This document shows, piece by piece, positions 59,381 through 64,000 of a stretch of 64,000 nucleotides of DNA. Position numbers and translations under genes: made by a program. The stretch comes from Bacteroidales bacterium M7 (lineage in GTDB: Bacteria; Bacteroidota; Bacteroidia; Bacteroidales; Muribaculaceae). The stretch lies in assembly GCA_001689515.1 (NCBI GenBank), contig LUJR01000047.1, positions 30,274 to 94,273 of the forward strand, given 5' to 3'. The notes under the pieces were generated by a model. That model was not told where the DNA came from and made no database searches. It was given only the letters and a program-made list of their open reading frames with translations. Numbering within the stretch: the stretch's first letter is position 1; every line of letters starts with the position of its first letter.

Positions 59381-62300
59381 ATGCAACCATTCATACATCT
59401 CCACGTCCACTCCCAGTACTCCCTCCTTGACGGCCAGGCTGACATCAAGAAGCTCGTCGACAAGGCTGTCAAAGACGGCATGCCCGGCATGGCGCTAACC
59501 GACCACGGCAACATGTTCGGCATCAAAGAGCTTGCCAACTATGCCAAGAAGCACAACGGCAAGGTCGACGGCAAGGTCAAGGACCTGCTCCGACAGGCTG
59601 ACGAGGCTGAGGCTGCCGGCGATGCCGCAGCGGCTGCCGACCTGCGCGCCAAGGCTGAGGAGGAGAAATCGCACCACTTCAAGGCGATTCTCGGCTGCGA
59701 GATGTATGTGGCTAACAATTCCCTCCATGACCGCAACGACAAGACCGACCGCGGACGCCACCTGATAGTCCTCGCCAAGAACCAGAAGGGCTATAAGAAT
59801 CTCATCAAACTCGTGTCGCAGGCGTGGACCGAGGGCTTCTACAGCCATCCGCGCACCGACAAGAAGGCGCTTGCAGCCCACCGCGAGGGGCTCATCATCT
59901 GCTCGGCATGTCTCGGCGGCGAGATACCGCGCCTGATACTCTCGGGGCGCATGGAGGAGGCTGATGCGAGTGTCAAGTTGTGGAAGGAGACTTTCGGCGA
60001 CGACTATTACATAGAACTGCAACGCCACAAGACCGATGTCCCCGGCGGCAACCGCGACACCTACGAGGAGCAGCAGCGCGTCAACCCCGAACTGATACGC
60101 CTGGCGCGCAAATATGATATCAAGATCATCGCCACCAACGACTCCCATTTCGTCAACGCCGAGGATGCCGAGGCGCATGACCGCCTCATATGCATCTCCA
60201 CCAACAACAATCTCAACGACCCTGCCCGCATGCGCTACACCAAGCAGGAGTGGTTCAAGACCTGCCAGGAGATGAACGACGTGTTTGCCGACCTCCCCGA
60301 GGCTCTTGCCAACACGATGGAGATTTACGACAAGGTGGAGACCTACTCCATAGACCACGAGCCTATCATGCCCAACTTCGAGATTCCTGCCGACTTCGGC
60401 ACTGAGGAGGAATACCGCAGCCGCATCACCGAGCAGGAGCTGTTTGACGAGTTCACGCGTGACGAGAAGGGCAATGTGGTGCTCTCGCAGGCTGATGCCG
60501 AGAAGAAAATCAAGAAACTCGGAGGCTACGACAAGCTCTACCGCATAAAATTTGAGGCTGACTACCTGCGCAAACTCGCCTACGAGGGTGCGAAGGTGCG
60601 CTACGGCGAACTCACCCCGGAGCTCGACGAGCGCATCAACTTTGAGCTTCACATCATGAAGACGATGGGCTTCCCGGGTTACTTCCTCATAGTCCAGGAC
60701 TTCATCAACGCGGCGCGTAACCAGCTCGGCGTCAGCGTGGGACCCGGGCGTGGCTCGGCTGCGGGGAGCTGTGTGGCATACTGCCTCGGCATCACGCAGA
60801 TAGACCCCATAAAATATGACCTGCTGTTCGAACGTTTCCTCAACCCTGACCGTATCTCCCTGCCTGATATCGATATCGACTTTGACGATGACGGACGTGC
60901 CGACGTGCTCCATTATGTGACCAAGAAATACGGCGAGGAGAAGGTAGCGCACATAGTTACCTACGGCACCATGGCTGCCAAGAGCGCCATCAAGGACGTG
61001 GCACGCATAGAGCAGCTCCCGCTCAACGAGGCTAACCGCCTCGCCGGACTCATCCCGCGCCACATGCCCGAGGTCAACGGCAAGGAGCTGTCGCCCACAC
61101 TGAGCAACTGCCTCGGCTATCTCCCTGAGTTCAAGCAGGAGATGTCGGGACCTAATCCGCTCATCACTGAGACGCTATCCTATGCCCAGCAGCTCGAGGG
61201 TACGGTGCGTAACCTCGGCGTGCACGCCTGCGGCGTGATCATCTGCCGCGACGACATCACCGACTGGGTGCCCGTGTCCACAGCGGTGGATAAGGCGAGC
61301 GACGACAAGAGCAAGCTGATAGTCACCCAATACGAGGGGCGCGTCATCGAGGAGACCGGTCTGATCAAGATGGACTTCCTCGGGCTGAAAACCCTCAGCA
61401 TCATCAAGGAAGCGGTCAACAACATCAAGCGCACACGCGGCATCGACATAGACATCGACAATGTGCCCATCGACGACCCCAAGACCTACCAGCTCTATTG
61501 CGAGGGACGCACCACAGGCACGTTCCAGTTTGAGTCCGCTGGCATGCAGAAATATCTCCGCGAGCTGAAGCCCTCGACTTTCGAGGACCTCATAGCCATG
61601 AACGCCCTCTACCGTCCGGGTCCTATGGACTATATCCCCGACTTCATCGCCCGCAAACACGGACGCTCGCCCATCACCTACGATATCCCTGTCATGGAGC
61701 AGTATCTCAAGGACACCTATGGCGTGACGGTCTACCAGGAGCAGGTCATGCTCCTGTCGCGACTGCTTGCCAACTTCACGCGCGGCCAGAGCGACACGCT
61801 CCGCAAGGCGATGGGTAAGAAGCTCATCGAGAAGATGAACGAGCTCAAAGGGCTCTTCATCCAGGGGGGCACTGCCAACGGCCATGATGCCAAGGTGCTC
61901 GAGAAGATATGGGCTGACTGGGAGAAATTCGCATCCTATGCGTTCAACAAGAGCCACGCCACTTGCTATAGCTGGGTGGCTTTCCAGACGGCATACCTCA
62001 AAGCCAACTATCCCGCTGAATACATGGCGGCGGTGCTGACGCGCAACCTCTCCGACCTCACCAAGCTCACCGGCTTCATGGACGAGTGCAAGCGCATGCA
62101 CATCTCGGTCAAGGGTCCTGATGTCAACGAAAGTTACGCCGGATTCGGTGTCAATTCCCATGGCGACATCCGTTTCGGGCTCGCCGCCGTCAAAGGCATC
62201 GGCGGCGGTGTCGTGGCTGACATAATCCGCGAGCGTGATGCCAACGGTCCTTATAAATCCATCTATGATCTGGTCGAGCGTGTCAATCCGTCTACCCTTA

Positions 62301-63181
62301 ACCGTAAAGTTCTTGAAAGCCTTGCTCTCTCCGGTGCGCTTGACTGCTTTGACGCGGATGTGCAGCGCGAGGACTATTATGCCACCAACAGCCGTGGCGA
62401 GACCTTCATGGAGCAGCTCCTCCGCTATGGTCAGGCATACCAGCAAGACAAGATTGAGAGTGCCACTTCGCTTTTCGGCGATGATGAGGGCGCATGTTCC
62501 ACCGCTGGACGTCCCGCGATTACCCACGCCGTCCGCTGGCCCGACACCGTGCGCCTCGACAAGGAGCGTGACCTCGTGGGCATGTACCTCTCAGCGCACC
62601 CCCTCGACCCCTACTATCTCGAGCTGCAATATGGCTGCACGTGCGATTTCAAGCATTTTGCCGAACTCGGAGCCAATTTCGAGGGGCAGGAGATAACACT
62701 CGGAGGCATGGTGGTCAGTCTGGAATCGCGTCCGTCAAAGTCGGGCAGCATGTTCGGCATCCTCAAAGTCGAGGACTACTCGGGCAGCCACGAATTCATG
62801 CTGTTCGGGCAAAGCTACATCGATTTCCATAATTATGGAGTCACAGGCACCCCCATATATATCAAGGGTGCATATGAGCGGCGGTACAAAAATCAGGATC
62901 TCCGTTTCAACATCAAGAGCATCCAGCTCCTCGAGGCAGTCAAAGGCTCACTCGTCAGCACCATCCACCTCAAACTGTTCGACAAAGACATCACCCCCCG
63001 CATCCGAGGACTCCTTGCCGAACATCTCACCGATAATCCCGACGCCGGCAACCTCGAGATGACCTTCATGGCAACCGACATCCGCCGCCGCGTCCGCCTC
63101 GCCGCCTCCCGAAAAGTCAACATCACCCGCGCCTTCCTCGACCTCCTCGTCGAAGAAGGCATCGAGTTCGAAGTCTACTGA
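59381..63181 (+). CDS. dnaE: DNA polymerase III subunit alpha
   Basis: The replicative polymerase catalytic subunit, 1266 aa. The N-terminal PHP domain starts FIHLHVHSQYSLLDGQADIKKLVDKA. The palm has GPGRGSAAGSCVAYCLGIT and the catalytic PDIDIDFDDDGR; a third catalytic Asp is expected in the DVYQEQ-type region near TVYQEQVMLLS. The C-terminus carries HhH and OB-fold domains (TLGGMVVSLESRPSKSGSMFG). A charged insertion in the PHP domain (DGKVKDLLRQADEAEAAGDAAAAADLRAKAEEEKSHHF) is characteristic of homologues in this phylum. Monocistronic with its own promoter. Confidence 0.97.
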   Translation: MQPFIHLHVHSQYSLLDGQADIKKLVDKAVKDGMPGMALTDHGNMFGIKELANYAKKHNGKVDGKVKDLLRQADEAEAAGDAAAAADLRAKAEEEKSHHFKAILGCEMYVANNSLHDRNDKTDRGRHLIVLAKNQKGYKNLIKLVSQAWTEGFYSHPRTDKKALAAHREGLIICSACLGGEIPRLILSGRMEEADASVKLWKETFGDDYYIELQRHKTDVPGGNRDTYEEQQRVNPELIRLARKYDIKIIATNDSHFVNAEDAEAHDRLICISTNNNLNDPARMRYTKQEWFKTCQEMNDVFADLPEALANTMEIYDKVETYSIDHEPIMPNFEIPADFGTEEEYRSRITEQELFDEFTRDEKGNVVLSQADAEKKIKKLGGYDKLYRIKFEADYLRKLAYEGAKVRYGELTPELDERINFELHIMKTMGFPGYFLIVQDFINAARNQLGVSVGPGRGSAAGSCVAYCLGITQIDPIKYDLLFERFLNPDRISLPDIDIDFDDDGRADVLHYVTKKYGEEKVAHIVTYGTMAAKSAIKDVARIEQLPLNEANRLAGLIPRHMPEVNGKELSPTLSNCLGYLPEFKQEMSGPNPLITETLSYAQQLEGTVRNLGVHACGVIICRDDITDWVPVSTAVDKASDDKSKLIVTQYEGRVIEETGLIKMDFLGLKTLSIIKEAVNNIKRTRGIDIDIDNVPIDDPKTYQLYCEGRTTGTFQFESAGMQKYLRELKPSTFEDLIAMNALYRPGPMDYIPDFIARKHGRSPITYDIPVMEQYLKDTYGVTVYQEQVMLLSRLLANFTRGQSDTLRKAMGKKLIEKMNELKGLFIQGGTANGHDAKVLEKIWADWEKFASYAFNKSHATCYSWVAFQTAYLKANYPAEYMAAVLTRNLSDLTKLTGFMDECKRMHISVKGPDVNESYAGFGVNSHGDIRFGLAAVKGIGGGVVADIIRERDANGPYKSIYDLVERVNPSTLNRKVLESLALSGALDCFDADVQREDYYATNSRGETFMEQLLRYGQAYQQDKIESATSLFGDDEGACSTAGRPAITHAVRWPDTVRLDKERDLVGMYLSAHPLDPYYLELQYGCTCDFKHFAELGANFEGQEITLGGMVVSLESRPSKSGSMFGILKVEDYSGSHEFMLFGQSYIDFHNYGVTGTPIYIKGAYERRYKNQDLRFNIKSIQLLEAVKGSLVSTIHLKLFDKDITPRIRGLLAEHLTDNPDAGNLEMTFMATDIRRRVRLAASRKVNITRAFLDLLVEEGIEFEVY

Positions 63182-63226
63182 CCCCCGGCCCCCCCTCTGG
63201 AACACCAGCTCAACCCTCCCTCTCTT

Positions 63227-63252
63227 GTAGGGACATGCCACGGCATGTCCGC
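63227..63252 (+). repeat. Single REP-A element
   Basis: Core at 63231-63250 with GTAG foot; the only unpaired full core in the window. Confidence 0.9.
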
Positions 63253-63268
63253 CCACGCGTAGCTCATA

Positions 63269-63304
63269 GGTCTTATAAGATTTATAAGAGTTATAAGACT
63301 TATC
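63269..63304. repeat. TTATAAGA short tandem array
   Basis: Four TTATAAGA-type units at 9-bp spacing, the last in reverse sense, just after the lone REP-A. Third copy of this element in the window. Confidence 0.7.
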
Positions 63305-63481
63305 CGATTCATTCGCGCGCCTTCCTTGCAGGTGCGCCGTCAGGCGGCGGTGCAGCCCCGCGGCGCGTCGCGCCGTTTTCCTACCCGTGCCAGCCGCTTG
63401 CGGCTGGGAGGCGTAACCCGCGCAGTTCCAGCGATGTAACATACTTTAACACACCATCCGTGAACATTTCGCCCGGAAAAA

Positions 63482-63513
63482 TTTGGAGGTTACGGATAAA
63501 GCGCATAACTTTG
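63482..63513 (+). promoter_or_regulatory. rRNA promoter P1
   Basis: TTTG (63482-63485), 20-nt spacer, TAACTTTG (63506-63513): a perfect Bacteroidota housekeeping promoter. Confidence 0.85.
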
Positions 63514-63586
63514 CACTCGCTTTTCGGGAACGTCGCTTCCCGGTGCGCGGCGGAGGCCGCCGGCGGTGTTAAAGACGGTTAAAGAT

Positions 63587-63617
63587 TTTGCCGTTCCGCG
63601 GATAAGGCGTAACTTCG
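63587..63617 (+). promoter_or_regulatory. rRNA promoter P2
   Basis: TTTG (63587-63590), 19-nt spacer, TAACTTCG (63610-63617), one change from consensus. About 105 nt downstream of P1 and 315 nt before 16S. GGCGTAACTTCGCAGG resembles the P1 start region. Confidence 0.75.
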
Positions 63618-63930
63618 CAGGGCTGTCCGGAAACGGACGGCGCGCAAGAGCGAGAGAACATTGAAACGTTTGCAATAGACGAGACAGTACAAGAGAAGCT
63701 CGGACACCCCTTTTGAGGGGTGTCCATAACATGAGCCTCCTGTCAATTTCCGACAATCCATCAAACAGTAAAGACGAGACAGGCAGTCCGGGCACAGGCA
63801 TCGCTTTCCGTCCGGTCCCGCCGGGCGCGCAGACACCCCTCCGGCAAAACGGAGGCCATGCGCGGCGCGGCGGACAGGGACAAAAGACAACAACAAACTT
63901 AAGGGAATCTTTTTATCAAAAGATATACCA

Positions 63931-64000
<70 letters not shown>

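Larger units (their letters stand above)
63182..63930. other. Region between dnaE and 16S rRNA: repeats, rRNA promoters, leader
   Basis: A lone REP-A element (63227-63252), a TTATAAGA array (63269-63304), a GC-rich hairpin (CGGCGCG/CGCGCCG then TTTT, about 63362-63383) that may end dnaE, the tandem rRNA promoters, and a 300-nt rRNA leader. The leader contains a 10-bp hairpin GGACACCCC..GGGGTGTCC (about 63703-63725) and the repeat AGACGAGACAG at about 63677 and 63771. No gene is seen. Confidence 0.75.

Noticed and set aside
59495..62527. Two long minus-strand frames (522 and 450 aa) over dnaE
   Set aside because: They lie wholly inside dnaE, whose PHP and polymerase motifs are complete. The Val/Leu/His-rich composition is typical of antisense frames.
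80..63252. Short frames containing RDMPWHVR, TCHGMSLQ, MPRHVPT or ATACPY
   Set aside because: These peptides are the six-frame translations of the REP-A palindrome and appear wherever it occurs. They are not proteins, and they also falsely extend several real genes at the N-terminus.

Overview
The window is a chromosomal segment of a Bacteroidota (Bacteroidales) bacterium, most likely a gut member near Muribaculaceae. This rests on the 16S rRNA 5' end at the right edge, promoters of the Bacteroidota type (TTTG - about 20 nt - TAnnTTTG), no Shine-Dalgarno sites at most starts, secreted proteins with C-terminal type IX-sorting-like domains, and families typical of the order (DUF4834, DUF4491, DUF2461, BtuG-type surface propellers). 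The family-level placement is inference. Coding DNA is G+C-rich, so many long antisense reading frames exist; I treated them as shadows.

Layout. 1-1800: repeat-rich, gene-poor, with a HUH/Y1 transposase of the RAYT type (375-812). 1802-8311: a 2169-aa secreted protein. 8312-9060: terminator and a nested stack of palindromic repeats. 9062-15772 (minus strand): ModF-like double ABC ATPase, an outer-membrane barrel and a 995-aa TPR protein in one operon, and a small membrane peptide. 16013-27587 (plus): a cobalamin-riboswitch-controlled seven-gene surface B12 capture operon with two BtuG-like lipoproteins, other secreted candidates and a BtuB-type TonB-dependent receptor. 27699-31024 (minus): ECF sigma factor with two membrane proteins, then psd-pssA-DUF4834. 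31378-50941 (mostly plus): housekeeping genes (DUF2461, SSS symporter, ettA, DEAD helicase, trmD on minus, Kup, PLP aminotransferase, BspA-like LRR protein, trmB, mrp, argS, BI-1, PPTase, epimerase). 50942-54180: a second repeat-rich zone with a ROK kinase and a second RAYT-type element. 54183-59290 (minus): membrane protein, S9 peptidase, DUF4491, murI. 59381-63181: dnaE. 63482-64000: tandem rRNA promoters, leader and the start of 16S rRNA.

The most striking signal that ordinary annotation misses is a system of dispersed palindromes. A 20-bp palindrome (GGACATGCCRYGGCATGTCC) preceded by GTAG occurs 31 times, 30 of them as inverted pairs, in the gaps between genes. Other families share the GTAG/TTAG foot but have different hairpins. 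Pairs are nested inside pairs, up to five layers at 8519-8928. Two units supply the stop codon of the gene they abut. This matches REP/REPIN biology, in which RAYT transposases recognise a GTAG foot plus hairpin. Two RAYT-like genes are present, each next to a different repeat family.

The B12 operon is the main functional module: the riboswitch and a terminator just before the first start codon would shut it off when cobalamin is plentiful. Two palindrome pairs have landed inside this operon.
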